A DNA stretch of 34,119 bases from Phenylobacterium deserti (GCA_945874825.1 CAMCIK010000018.1:1-34119); one strand, 5' to 3'. Shown: positions 25,176 to 33,602, counted from the stretch's first letter. Numbers and translations are program-made. The notes: generated from the sequence alone by a model not told the origin.

Positions 25176-26735
25176 TCAGGCCGGGTTGAGCCGGCCGGCG
25201 CCATTCTCGACCACGAAGGCCGCGCGGGTGCTGAGAACGCCGCCAGGTCGGCTGACCTGGTCGAGGACCTTGAACTCGGTGCGCCAGGTCTGCGGGTTCA
25301 CGTCGCAGACCACGTAGCCCCGCTGGGCGTTGTTGAACTTCAGGAAAGGATTGTCGGCCAGGTAGCGGCGGCCGTCTGCACGCTGGTCCACCCCGTCGCC
25401 ACCGGAACTGATGGAGGTGGAGACGAACTCTACGGCCAGGGGCGCGCCGGCGGGGTTTCGGCTGTCGCGGAAGACCTCTCCCGCATAGTGCTGGTGCTCA
25501 TCACCCGTGAGGATGACGGTGTTGCCGATCCGGCGATCCCGGAGATGGGCGAGGAGCCGGGCCCGGGGGACGGCGTAACCCGCCCAGGTATCCAGGTTGT
25601 AGCCGGGCTCGGGGCCTTCCCGGCGCTCCAGGTCCATGACCATGACCTGCTGGGCCAGGACCTTCCAGCGGGCCTGTGACCGGGCGAGATTGCGGAAGAG
25701 CCAGGCCTCCTGGGCCTCGCCCAGCACCTGGGCAGCGGGGTCCCGGACGGCGTCGCAGGTGGTGGCCCACTTGTCGCCGCAGGGCTGGTCGGTGCGGTGC
25801 GACCGGGTGTCGAGGAGGTTGAGGTCGAGGAGACGTCCCCAGGCTGCATTCCGGTAGACCTGCATCCGGGTGCCCCGGGGAAAGGCCGAGGAGCGCAGGG
25901 GCATGTGCTCGTAATAGGCCTGCAGGGCGGCCTGCCGGCGAAGGTTGAAGATGTCCGGGGGCGTCCCGTCCTGGTCCCGGTCCTCGTTCCAGTTGTTATC
26001 GATCTCGTGGTCGTCCCAGGTGCAGAACCAAGCGGTCGAGGCGTGGCTGGCCTGCAGGTCCGGGTCCATCTTGTACTGGGCATAGCGGCGCCGGTAGTCG
26101 TCGAGGGAATAGATCTCGCCGCCGAGATGGGCCCGGGGGGTGCCTGGCCGGGGCGGGGCGGCGGCACCGCGGCCCTCATAGATGTAGTCGCCGTAGCAGT
26201 AGATGAAGTCGAGGCCCTCCTCAGCGATCTTGCGGTGCGCCGTATAGAGGCCCTGCTCGTAGGCCTGGCACCCGACCACCCCGAAGCGGGCCCGTCCGGG
26301 ACTGGCGGACCGGCCCGGCGTGGTCCGGGCGCGTCCGGAGGGCGAGGCCTCGCCTCCCGACAGGAAGCGATAGACGTAGTCCCGGTCCGGCTCCAGGCCC
26401 GTCACCTCCACATGGACAGAGTGCCCGAGTTCAGGGCGGGCAAGGACCTCACCGCGCCGCACCACCTGGGTGAAGCCCGGGTCCGCAGCGACCTCCCAGG
26501 TGACGGGAGCCGCCAGGGGGGGCATGCCGCCGCCGGGCTCCAGGGGCTTCGGCGCCAGCCGGGTCCAGATCACGAAGCCGTCCTCGGCAGGATCACCCGC
26601 CGCGACCCCGAGCTGGAACGGAAAGTCCGTGAAGACGGGATTGGCCCTGGCCCGCCGCGCCGGAACCAGGCTCGATGCGCCTGCGGCGAGGGAGAGGAGC
26701 AAGCCACGGCGGGAAGGGGGCAGGGCGTGGGACAT
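25176..26735 (-). CDS. phoD: Alkaline phosphatase D (PhoD family)
   Basis: A 519-residue secreted phosphodiesterase/phosphatase of the PhoD metallophosphoesterase family, which uses Fe3+ and Ca2+. A twin-arginine signal (S-R-R-G-L-L-L-S, R9-R10) ends near A-R-A. Metal-site motifs are visible: G-V-V-G-C-Q-A-Y, Y-C-Y-G-D-Y-I-Y, W-D-D-H-E-I-D-N-N-W and L-T-G-D-E-H-Q-H-Y. I start at the ATG at 26735, with GGAG just before it and the Tat signal just after; the frame upstream has no sense. A possible Pho box lies about 31 bp upstream. It converges on the PfpI-like gene. Confidence 0.92.
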   Translation of the reverse strand: MSHALPPSRRGLLLSLAAGASSLVPARRARANPVFTDFPFQLGVAAGDPAEDGFVIWTRLAPKPLEPGGGMPPLAAPVTWEVAADPGFTQVVRRGEVLARPELGHSVHVEVTGLEPDRDYVYRFLSGGEASPSGRARTTPGRSASPGRARFGVVGCQAYEQGLYTAHRKIAEEGLDFIYCYGDYIYEGRGAAAPPRPGTPRAHLGGEIYSLDDYRRRYAQYKMDPDLQASHASTAWFCTWDDHEIDNNWNEDRDQDGTPPDIFNLRRQAALQAYYEHMPLRSSAFPRGTRMQVYRNAAWGRLLDLNLLDTRSHRTDQPCGDKWATTCDAVRDPAAQVLGEAQEAWLFRNLARSQARWKVLAQQVMVMDLERREGPEPGYNLDTWAGYAVPRARLLAHLRDRRIGNTVILTGDEHQHYAGEVFRDSRNPAGAPLAVEFVSTSISSGGDGVDQRADGRRYLADNPFLKFNNAQRGYVVCDVNPQTWRTEFKVLDQVSRPGGVLSTRAAFVVENGAGRLNPA

Positions 26736-26765
26736 GGGATCTCCGCGAAAGGCGGCTGACACCGT

Positions 26766-26783
26766 AGAACGGATTTGTGACAG
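26766..26783 (-). promoter_or_regulatory. Possible Pho box upstream of phoD
   Basis: On the minus strand CTGTCAC (26783-26777), a four-base spacer AAAT, then CCGTTCT (26772-26766) resembles two CTGTCAT repeats. The first half is 6 of 7 and the second about 4 of 7. No clear -10 follows at the expected distance, so the site is tentative. Confidence 0.3.
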
Positions 26784-26816
26784 GCCCAATCCCGTGGCCG
26801 CCGCCGGGCGGCCCGC

Positions 26817-27392
26817 CTACCCTTCCCCGCCCTCCAGCTGCAGGAACCAGACCTTCGCCGCGCCCCAGGTGCGGGCATCGAGGAGGGTGAAGCCGGGGGT
26901 TTCAGGGGTAGGGTCGCCGGTGCCGGTCTCGAGGACGGCGAGGGCGCCAGGGGCCAGCCAGCCGCCTTCGCGCAGGCAGGCGAGGGCCGTCTCGCCCAGG
27001 CCCCGGCCGTAGGGCGGGTCCAGGAAGGCCAGGTTGAAGGCCGGGCCGTCGGCTCCGGGGCGGACGCCCAGGTCGGTGGCGTCCCGGCGGTGGATGCGGG
27101 TGCGGCCGAAGAGGGCGAAGGCCTCGGCATTGTCTCGGATGGCACCCCGGGCGGCGGCCTCGGTCTCCACGAAGAGGCAGAAGACCGCGCCCCGGGACAG
27201 GGCCTCGAATCCCAATGCGCCCGAACCGGCGAAGAGGTCGATGACCCGGGCACCCGCCAGGGGCGGGGCCCAGGCGGCGTGCTCCAGGATGTTGAAGACA
27301 GCCTGACGGGCCCGATCGGAAGTGGGCCGGGTGACCTGCCCCTGCGGCGCGACGAGGTTGCGGCCCTTCAGGGCACCGGAAACAATGCGCAT
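26817..27392 (-). CDS. rsmD: 16S rRNA (guanine966-N2)-methyltransferase
   Basis: A 191-residue Rossmann-fold methyltransferase that modifies G966 of 16S rRNA. The start M-R-I-V-S-G-x-x-K-G-R-x-L and T-R-P-T-S-D-R-A-R-Q-A-V-F-N-I-L are hallmarks of RsmD. The S-adenosylmethionine motif D-L-F-A-G-S-G is at 52-58 and the catalytic D-P-P-Y at 125-128. Full length. It is divergent from the crotonase (62-bp gap). In many alphaproteobacteria rsmD lies close to an RluB-type synthase gene; here the crotonase separates the two. Confidence 0.95.
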   Translation of the reverse strand: MRIVSGALKGRNLVAPQGQVTRPTSDRARQAVFNILEHAAWAPPLAGARVIDLFAGSGALGFEALSRGAVFCLFVETEAAARGAIRDNAEAFALFGRTRIHRRDATDLGVRPGADGPAFNLAFLDPPYGRGLGETALACLREGGWLAPGALAVLETGTGDPTPETPGFTLLDARTWGAAKVWFLQLEGGEG

Positions 27393-27454
27393 GGCGGGCT
27401 CGCGTCGGTCAGGGCTAGGGTGGCGGCGGGATGAAGACGGACAGGGAGGCCGTG

Positions 27455-28255
27455 ATGAGCCGGGTGGTGCGTGAACGCAAGGGGGCGGCGGTCGTCCTGA
27501 CCTATGCCAACCCGCCCTGGGGTACGATGACCGCAGCCGGTGCCCGGGAGTTGTACAGCGAAGCGAGGGTCGCCCTGGACGATCCCGCGGTGCGCTGCCT
27601 GATCCTGACCGGAGGCGTGCCCGGTATCTTCATCCGGCATTATGACGTGGACGAGCTGGCCGACATGAGCGCCCGACTGCAGGCTGGGCCGCCGGCTTCA
27701 ACGCCGCGCGCCGACGCCCCGCCGCCATCGCCCGGCTTCCTGGAACTGACGGACATCATCGCGGCGGCGGACAAGCCCGTGGTGGCGGCCATCAATGGCC
27801 TCTGCCAGGGCGGCGGCTTCGAGCTGGCCCTGGCCTGCGACCTCCGAATTGCCGCGCCGGAAGCGGCCTCCATCGGCCTGCCCGAGACCCGGATCGGCAT
27901 CTTCCCCGGCGGCGGCGGCACCCAGCGCCTGCCCCGGGTGGTGGGCGAGGCCAAGGCCCTGGAGATCATCCTGCGCGGCCTGACCTTCAAGGGCGCGGAG
28001 GCCCACGCCATCGGTCTGGTACACGAGCTGGCGGCCGACCCCCTGGCCAGGGCCCTGGAGATGGCGCGGGAATGGGAGGGCCGCGGGGCCGAGGGCATAG
28101 CCGCCGCCAAGCGACTTACCCGCGCCGCCCTCGACCGCCCCCTTTCGGAGGGCCTTTCCGAGGAGCGCCGGTCCTTCCAGGAGGTGATGCGGACCGCTTC
28201 GGCCCGCCTGGCCCTGGAGGCCGCCCGCCGTCCGGTGGAGATCCAGAAGGTCTGA
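27455..28255 (+). CDS. Enoyl-CoA hydratase/isomerase (crotonase) family protein
   Basis: A 266-residue crotonase. The oxyanion-hole segment G-I-F-I-R-H-Y-D-V-D-E-L and I-N-G-L-C-Q-G-G-G-F-E-L-A-L-A-C-D are present, and both catalytic glutamates of true hydratases are in place (E123 in G-G-F-E and E144 in L-P-E-T). An unusual proline/alanine-rich loop (about 77-94) lies after the first motif. An in-frame ATG exists at 27431, but GGGAGG lies five bases before the ATG at 27455. The acyl-CoA substrate is unknown. The last 140 bp overlap the 3' end of the opposite-strand pseudouridine synthase gene. Confidence 0.88.
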   Translation: MSRVVRERKGAAVVLTYANPPWGTMTAAGARELYSEARVALDDPAVRCLILTGGVPGIFIRHYDVDELADMSARLQAGPPASTPRADAPPPSPGFLELTDIIAAADKPVVAAINGLCQGGGFELALACDLRIAAPEAASIGLPETRIGIFPGGGGTQRLPRVVGEAKALEIILRGLTFKGAEAHAIGLVHELAADPLARALEMAREWEGRGAEGIAAAKRLTRAALDRPLSEGLSEERRSFQEVMRTASARLALEAARRPVEIQKV

Positions 28256-29510
28256 CGGCGCGGGTGGGGCCGCCGGAGCGGACCTTGGGTCCCGCCGGCG
28301 GCCTGCCAATATCCGTCGTCCCCGCCCTGCTGGCGGCTGGCTTCCGAGCGCCGGGTTTCGGGGTACCTAGCTTCCGGTCACCTGGCTTACCGGTCTCTGA
28401 CTTACGGGTGTCGGGTTTGCGATCGTCAGGCTTCCGGGCGTCGGCCTTGCGGGCATCAGGCTTCCGATCACTAGGCTTCCGGGCATCAGGTTTCCGGGCG
28501 TCTGGCTTCCCGGCGTCGGGCTTGCGATCGCCGGGCTTCCGAGGCGGGTATCCCCCTGGCGCCTTCGGCTTGGGTCGGGCCCAGCCGGCCTTGTAGGCGG
28601 GACGACCCCGGTCAGCGGAATCGCCCTTCGGGTTTGTCTCCACCGCAACAGCCTCGCGGCGCTTTTCCGAGACGGGGGCCCGTCGGCTCCACTTCGGCCT
28701 GTCTCCCCCGGGCAGGTCCTCGGGGGGGATGATGTCGCTGAAGAGTTCGCGGATCACCCTTGGCCCCACCTCTTCGATCTCGCCGGGCGGCAGGGTGGAG
28801 AGGGCGAAGGGACCGTAGGCCAGGCGGATCAGCCGGTTGACCTTGAGGCCGACCGATTCCAGCACCTTGCGGACTTCCCGGTTCTTGCCCTCGGAGAGGG
28901 TGACGCTGATCCAGAGGTTGGCGCCGGAGGCACCATCCCGGGCCTTGTCGATTACCGCCTCGACCGGGCCGTAACGGACGCCCTCCACCGTTACGCCGGC
29001 CTTGAGGACATCCAGCCTGTCCTGGGTGATCCGGCCGAAGGCGCGGGCCCTGTAGCGGCGAACCAGGCCTGTGGCGGGCAGTTCCAGGGTCCGGGCCACG
29101 CCCCCGTCGTTGGTCAGGAGGAGCAGGCCCTCTGTGGCAAGGTCGAGACGGCCGACGGAAATCAGCCGCGGAAGGCCTGGAGGAAGCGCCTGGAAGACGG
29201 TCGGCCGGCCCTGCGGATCGTTATGCGAGGTCATCAGGCCCGAGGGCTTGTGGTAGCGGAACAGGCGGACCGGCTCGGCGTCGGCGATCACTTCTCCGTC
29301 CACGGTCAGTATGTCGCCCGGGTCGATCCGGACCGCGGGGGTATCCAGGGTGCGGCCGTTCAACGCGACCCGGCCCTCGGTGATCAGGCGCTCGACCTCA
29401 CGGCGGGAGGCGACGCCGGCACGGGCCAGGGCCTTGGCGACGCGCTCGCCGCCGCCCTCCGGGGATTGACCTTCGCCGCCGGCGGGGGTTCGTAACGGAT
29501 CGTGGACCAT
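28116..29510 (-). CDS. rluB: RluB/RsuA-family 23S rRNA pseudouridine synthase with long basic tail
   Basis: A 464-residue protein with an S4 RNA-binding domain (about 22-70) and a catalytic domain with the essential aspartate D123 in G-R-L-D-L-A-T-E-G-L-L-L-L-T-N-D. E-G-K-N-R-E-V-R and Y-G-P-F follow. This is the RsuA/RluB/RluE/RluF group; RluB, which modifies U2605 of 23S rRNA, is the best guess. Residues about 265-464 form a disordered tail rich in Lys, Arg, Pro and Gly with 13 pentapeptide repeats (325-389). The only sensible start is the ATG at 29510, which overlaps the tadA start head to head by 9 bp. The tail's last 46 residues are antisense to the crotonase gene. Confidence 0.88.
   Translation of the reverse strand: MVHDPLRTPAGGEGQSPEGGGERVAKALARAGVASRREVERLITEGRVALNGRTLDTPAVRIDPGDILTVDGEVIADAEPVRLFRYHKPSGLMTSHNDPQGRPTVFQALPPGLPRLISVGRLDLATEGLLLLTNDGGVARTLELPATGLVRRYRARAFGRITQDRLDVLKAGVTVEGVRYGPVEAVIDKARDGASGANLWISVTLSEGKNREVRKVLESVGLKVNRLIRLAYGPFALSTLPPGEIEEVGPRVIRELFSDIIPPEDLPGGDRPKWSRRAPVSEKRREAVAVETNPKGDSADRGRPAYKAGWARPKPKAPGGYPPRKPGDRKPDAGKPDARKPDARKPSDRKPDARKADARKPDDRKPDTRKSETGKPGDRKLGTPKPGARKPAASRAGTTDIGRPPAGPKVRSGGPTRAVRPSGSPPDGGRPPGPGGPKRSASPPGRTGAPRKGPPKGGGRGRRG
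28344..28538 (-). repeat. 15-bp tandem repeat (13 units) coding K-P-x-x-R
   Basis: Thirteen consecutive 15-bp units encode K-P-D-A-R-like pentapeptides in the tail of the pseudouridine synthase, with a lysine at every fifth residue in all units. DNA copies such as CCGGGCATCAGGCTT differ by a few bases. The unit length is a multiple of three, so gain or loss would keep the frame. Confidence 0.85.
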
Positions 29511-29987
29511 GACCCAGACTACATGCGCATTGCGCTCGCCGAGGCGCAAGCCGCTGCAGACCGAGGGGAGACCCCGGTGGGGGCAGTCATTGTCGACCCG
29601 GCCACGGGGGAGGTGCTGGCTGCCGAGGGCAATGCGCCCATCGCAGACCAGGACCCCACGGCCCATGCGGAGATCCGCGCCCTGCGCACGGCAGCCCGCA
29701 GGCTTGGCAACTACCGGCTGACCGGACTGACCCTCTACGTGACCCTGGAGCCCTGCCCCATGTGCGCCGGAGCCATAAGCCACGCCCGGATCGGCCGGGT
29801 GGTGTTCGGCGCCGACGATCCCAAGGGCGGCGGCGTGATGCACGGGGCGCGGGTCTTCGACACGCCAACCTGCCACTGGCGGCCCGAGGTCACCGGAGGC
29901 GTTCTGGCCCGGGAGTCCGGCGACCTGCTGCGGGGATTCTTCCGCGCCCTGCGCGGCCGACGGACAGGTAAATCGGCGGTCAGGTAA
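29502..29987 (+). CDS. tadA: tRNA-specific adenosine deaminase TadA
   Basis: A 161-residue zinc deaminase that converts A34 to inosine in tRNA-Arg(ACG). The zinc/catalytic motif H-A-E (H55, E57) and P-C-P-M-C (C85, C88) are intact, and R-G-E-T-P-V-G-A-V-I-V is the usual N-terminal motif. I use the GTG at 29502 because E. coli-type proteins have residues before the Y-M-R-x-A-L motif; the ATG at 29523 is the alternative. The GTG start overlaps the opposite-strand pseudouridine synthase start by 9 bp. Its 3' end overlaps the dienelactone hydrolase by 8 bp. Confidence 0.95.
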   Translation: MDHDPDYMRIALAEAQAAADRGETPVGAVIVDPATGEVLAAEGNAPIADQDPTAHAEIRALRTAARRLGNYRLTGLTLYVTLEPCPMCAGAISHARIGRVVFGADDPKGGGVMHGARVFDTPTCHWRPEVTGGVLARESGDLLRGFFRALRGRRTGKSAVR

Positions 29988-30861
29988 GACGGCGGCGATA
30001 GAGGGTGAGCAGGGCTGACCAAGCCTTCTCTGCGCCTTCGGGGTTGTAAACGGGCGAACCCGGAACGCACCAGCCGTGCTGGGCACCCGCGTAGACCTCG
30101 ACCGTGGCCGGGCGGCCCGCGGCCTTGAAGGCAGACCTCAGGTCGTCCTTGGCCTGGGGCTCCTTCTGGTCATCGTTCTCGGCAATGGCCACCAGGTAAT
30201 CCGCCCGGGTCCGGGTGATCAGCCTGTGCGGGCTGTCGGGAGATGCGGTGACCAGGCCCCCACCGTGGAAGGACCCGACGGCGGCGACGCGGTCCGGGAG
30301 GGCAGCAGCGGTCTGAAAGGCCATGGGGCCGCCCATGCAGTAGCCCTGCACGCCTGCGCCCTTGCCCGGATCGACCATGGTCTGGCCGTCGAGGAAGGCG
30401 AATCCGGCGATGGCGTCCCGGGCCGTGGCCTCGGGCGACAGGGCCGACCTCAGTTCCATGAGCCTGGCCCGATCGGCCGGATCCGCCCAATTGACCGGTC
30501 CGGACGGGATGGGCGCCCGACCCTTGCGGTAGAAGGGGTTGGGAACCAGGACAGCGTAGCCCTCGGCCGCCATGCGGCTGGCCATCTGCCGGAAGACGGG
30601 ACGAAGGCCCATGATGTCCGTCCAGACCAGGACCGCGGGCCAACCCCCGGCGGGGGTCTTGCCTGTGGGGTGGACGAAAACGGCGTCGCAGAGACCATCC
30701 GGTGTCTGCACCTCGACATCCATTTCCATCACCTTGAGGGCGGCAGCCTCGGCCGTGGTGGAAACCGCCACCGCAGCGCCGGCGGCGAGGACGCCAAGGT
30801 CCCGGCGGGACAGTCCCGATCCCGACCGCGGCTCATGGGGAGTGTTGTCGTCGTCACGCAT
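29980..30861 (-). CDS. Secreted dienelactone hydrolase family protein
   Basis: A 293-residue alpha/beta hydrolase of the dienelactone hydrolase family with a twin-arginine signal (S-R-R-D-L-G-V-L-A-A-G, R19-R20) and cleavage near A-E-A-A. The triad is visible: C175 in G-Y-C-M-G-G, an aspartate in A-E-N-D-D (230-231) and H262 in A-Q-H-G-W. The usual family enzymes are cytoplasmic; the Tat signal suggests a periplasmic enzyme, as in several homologues. GAGGAG lies 8 nt before the ATG at 30861. It probably ends an amn-aminotransferase-hydrolase transcript, though the functions do not obviously link. Confidence 0.88.
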   Translation of the reverse strand: MRDDDNTPHEPRSGSGLSRRDLGVLAAGAAVAVSTTAEAAALKVMEMDVEVQTPDGLCDAVFVHPTGKTPAGGWPAVLVWTDIMGLRPVFRQMASRMAAEGYAVLVPNPFYRKGRAPIPSGPVNWADPADRARLMELRSALSPEATARDAIAGFAFLDGQTMVDPGKGAGVQGYCMGGPMAFQTAAALPDRVAAVGSFHGGGLVTASPDSPHRLITRTRADYLVAIAENDDQKEPQAKDDLRSAFKAAGRPATVEVYAGAQHGWCVPGSPVYNPEGAEKAWSALLTLYRRRLT

Positions 30862-30917
30862 GGGGGCGCTCCTCAGCAAATCCTGAGCGACGACTATGCG
30901 CCCGACCGCGTCGCCTG

Positions 30918-32087
30918 TCAGCCCAGGCGCGCGTCGGCGGCCTCGAGGGCGGCGTTGAGGTCGACCTGTCGCCCCTGGGCCCCCAGGGCGTCGGCCAGGG
31001 CGGTCAGGCACACGCGGACATGCCAGGGACTGGCCGAGGCGCCCATCAGGCCGATTCGCCAGACCTGACCCTTCAAAGGCCCAAGGCCTGCGCCGATCTC
31101 CAGGTCCCAGTGCTCGAGCATGCGGGCGCGGACAGCCGCCTCGTCGACGCCCTCCGGGATCCGGACCGTATTGAGCTGGGGCAGGCGGTGCTCAGGGGCG
31201 ACCAGCATCTGAAGGCCCAGGGCCTCCAGGCCGGCGACCAGGGCCTCGTGCATGCGGGCATGGCGGACGAAGACGGCCTGCTGGCCTTCCTCGAACAGGG
31301 CGACCAGGGACTCGTGCAGGCCGTAGAGGGCATTGATCGGGGCCGTGTGGTGGTAGGTCCGGCCACCCTCGCCGCCCCAGTAGGCCATCAGGAGGCTGAC
31401 ATCGAGCAGCCAGTTGCGCACCGGCGTCGTGCGGGCGGCGACGGCCTCAAGGGCGCGGCGGGAAAAGGCCACCGGCGACAGGCCCGGAGGGGCGGAGAGG
31501 CACTTCTGGGTGCCGGAATAGAGCACGTCAGCGTCCCAGGCCGCTGCGTCGACGGGCACCCCTCCGAGAGAGGTCACGCAGTCGACGATGGACAGGGCAC
31601 CCTGGCGGCGGGCCAGGGCGCAGAGGGCGGCGGCGTCGGAACGGACCCCGGTGGAGGTCTCAGCGTGGACGAAGGCCAGAACCTTGGCCGGCCCGGAGGC
31701 GAGGGCAGCCTCGACGGCGGCGACGTCGACGGGCTCGCCCCAGGGGGCATCGACCCTGACGACCTCGGCGCCCGCCCGGCCCGCCATGTCGACCATGCGC
31801 CCGCCGAAGACGCCGTTGACGGCGATTACCGCCCGGTCGCCGGGCTCCAGCAGGTTCATGAGGGCCGCCTCCATCCCTGCCGTACCGGGAGCCGGCAGGG
31901 GGACGCAGGCGTGGTCGGGGGCATTGAAGAGGCGCGCCAGGGCACCCTTGATCTCTTCCATCAGGTCCTGGAAGGCCGGATCCAGGTGACCCACGGTCGG
32001 ACGGGACAGGGCGGCGAGCACCCGCGGGCTGACGTCGGAGGGGCCGGGCCCCATGAGGATCCGTCTCGGCGGCTGGAAACTCTGCAT
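30918..32087 (-). CDS. Alanine/serine-glyoxylate aminotransferase (class V)
   Basis: A 389-residue PLP enzyme of the AGXT/serine-pyruvate group. M-G-P-G-P-S-D-V-S-P (12-21), P-G-T-A-G-M-E-A-A-L (67-76), H-A-E-T-S-T-G-V (141-148) and the Schiff-base lysine K195 in S-G-T-Q-K-C-L-S-A-P-P-G are characteristic. It moves an amino group from alanine or serine to glyoxylate, detoxifying glyoxylate or feeding glycine metabolism. The AGGGAGG ribosome site lies six bases before the ATG at 32087; the longer upstream frame lacks similarity. It lies 63 bp after amn and 56 bp before the hydrolase. Glyoxylate is also an ethylmalonyl-CoA pathway product, a loose link to the acyl-CoA module. Confidence 0.93.
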   Translation of the reverse strand: MQSFQPPRRILMGPGPSDVSPRVLAALSRPTVGHLDPAFQDLMEEIKGALARLFNAPDHACVPLPAPGTAGMEAALMNLLEPGDRAVIAVNGVFGGRMVDMAGRAGAEVVRVDAPWGEPVDVAAVEAALASGPAKVLAFVHAETSTGVRSDAAALCALARRQGALSIVDCVTSLGGVPVDAAAWDADVLYSGTQKCLSAPPGLSPVAFSRRALEAVAARTTPVRNWLLDVSLLMAYWGGEGGRTYHHTAPINALYGLHESLVALFEEGQQAVFVRHARMHEALVAGLEALGLQMLVAPEHRLPQLNTVRIPEGVDEAAVRARMLEHWDLEIGAGLGPLKGQVWRIGLMGASASPWHVRVCLTALADALGAQGRQVDLNAALEAADARLG

Positions 32088-32150
32088 TTCGCCCTCCCTG
32101 TTCGGCGCGCGACGATTAGGCGAAGCGCGGGCCCGTGTCAGCACCCACGA

Positions 32151-33602
32151 TCAGCGGAAGGGTGGCTCGTCGAAGCTGCGCAGCTTGCGGGAATGCAGGC
32201 CGGCCCCCTCGCGGCGGAGCAGGTCTACCGTGGCGAGGCCGATCTGGAGGTGCTGGCCGATGGCACGGTCGTAGAAGGCGTTGGCCTGGCCGGGCAGCTT
32301 GATCTCGCCATGCAGGGGCTTGTCGGACACGCAAAGGAGGGTGCCGTAGGGCACCCGGAACCGATAGCCCTGGGCGGCGATGGTGGCGCTCTCCATGTCG
32401 ATGGCCACGGCCCGGGACTGGTTGAACCGGAGGGCGCTGGAGGAGTAACGCAGCTCCCAGTTGCGGTCGTCGGTGGTCACCACCGTGCCCGTGCGAAGGC
32501 GCCGCTTGAGCGCTTCGCCGCTCTCGCCGGTGACGGACTCGGCGGCGCGACCGAGGGCGACCTGCACCTCGGCAATGGGCGGGATGGGAATCTCGGGCGG
32601 CAGGACGTCGTCGAGGACATGGTCGTCGCGCAGATAGGCGTGGGCCAGGACATAGTCGCCGATGGTCTGCGAACCGCGCAGGCCGCCGCAGTGGCCGATC
32701 ATCAGCCAGGCCTGCGGCCTGAGCACCGCCAGGTGGTCGGTGATGGTCTTGGCGTTGGACGGGCCAACGCCGATGTTGACCAGGGTGATGCCCCGGCGGC
32801 CCGGCGCCATCAGGTGGTAGGCGGGCATCTGGTGGCGACGCCAGGGCGCATCGGCAACGACCTGCTCGGGATTCGGCGTATCCCGGGTGATCAGGACACC
32901 GCCGGCGGTGGAGAGGGCCGTGTAGCCATCGTCCGCCTTCAGGCGCTCGCAGGACCAACGGACGAACTCGTCCACGTACCGGTGGTAGTTGGTGAACAAC
33001 ACATAGGACTGGACGTGCTCGGCGGGCGTACCCGTGTAATGCGTCAGGCGCGCCAGGGAGAAGTCGGTGCGAAGGCCGTCGAAGAGGGCCAGGGGCCGGG
33101 CGGCGTCGACGGGCGAAACCCACAGGCCGTCGGCCACCTCATCGCCGATGTGCGCCAGCTCGGTGGTCGGGAAGTGCCGGGCGATCTCGGCGGACCCGAC
33201 GTCGGCCCGGGCCAGGTCCACCGAGGCGTCGAGGACGTAGGCGAAGGGGATTTCCTGTGTCGAGCGGGCGACGGTGACCGTGACGTCGAAGTCGGCCATG
33301 AGCAGGGAGAGCTGCTCGACGAGGAATTCCCTGAAGTGATGGGGCCGGGTGACGGTGGTCTCGTAGGCACCGGGGGCGCCCAGCCGGGCATAGGCGCGGG
33401 CGAGGCGCGGATAGTCCTGGCCTGCAGGCCATTCCAGCCGAAGGGCGGGATAGGCAAAGGCGCCGGAGGCCCGCAGGGCCGGGTCCGGGGTGACGCCTTC
33501 GGACAGGAAGGCCCTGAGGGCGTTACGGAGCGTGGTGACGGAGGCGTCGTACTCGGCCTCCAGCGCATCACAGATGCGCTCAGCTTCAGCTTGAACTTTC
33601 AT
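32151..33602 (-). CDS. amn: AMP nucleosidase
   Basis: A 483-residue AMP nucleosidase, which cleaves AMP to adenine and ribose 5-phosphate and so controls adenylate levels. The N-terminal AMP-nucleosidase domain (Y-P-A-L-R-L-E-W, H-H-F-R-E-F) is followed by the phosphorylase-like catalytic domain: V-N-I-G-V-G-P-S-N-A-K-T-I-T-D, G-H-C-G-G-L-R, and D-M-E-S-A-T-I-A with the purine-binding acid. Full length, start ATG at 33602. It faces the symporter gene across a 111-bp divergent region. It may be first in a minus-strand transcript with the aminotransferase and hydrolase. Confidence 0.96.
   Translation of the reverse strand: MKVQAEAERICDALEAEYDASVTTLRNALRAFLSEGVTPDPALRASGAFAYPALRLEWPAGQDYPRLARAYARLGAPGAYETTVTRPHHFREFLVEQLSLLMADFDVTVTVARSTQEIPFAYVLDASVDLARADVGSAEIARHFPTTELAHIGDEVADGLWVSPVDAARPLALFDGLRTDFSLARLTHYTGTPAEHVQSYVLFTNYHRYVDEFVRWSCERLKADDGYTALSTAGGVLITRDTPNPEQVVADAPWRRHQMPAYHLMAPGRRGITLVNIGVGPSNAKTITDHLAVLRPQAWLMIGHCGGLRGSQTIGDYVLAHAYLRDDHVLDDVLPPEIPIPPIAEVQVALGRAAESVTGESGEALKRRLRTGTVVTTDDRNWELRYSSSALRFNQSRAVAIDMESATIAAQGYRFRVPYGTLLCVSDKPLHGEIKLPGQANAFYDRAIGQHLQIGLATVDLLRREGAGLHSRKLRSFDEPPFR

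Noticed and set aside
28344..28538. Repeat array considered as CRISPR
   Set aside because: Units are 15 bp, contiguous without spacers, and encode an in-frame pentapeptide; no cas genes nearby.
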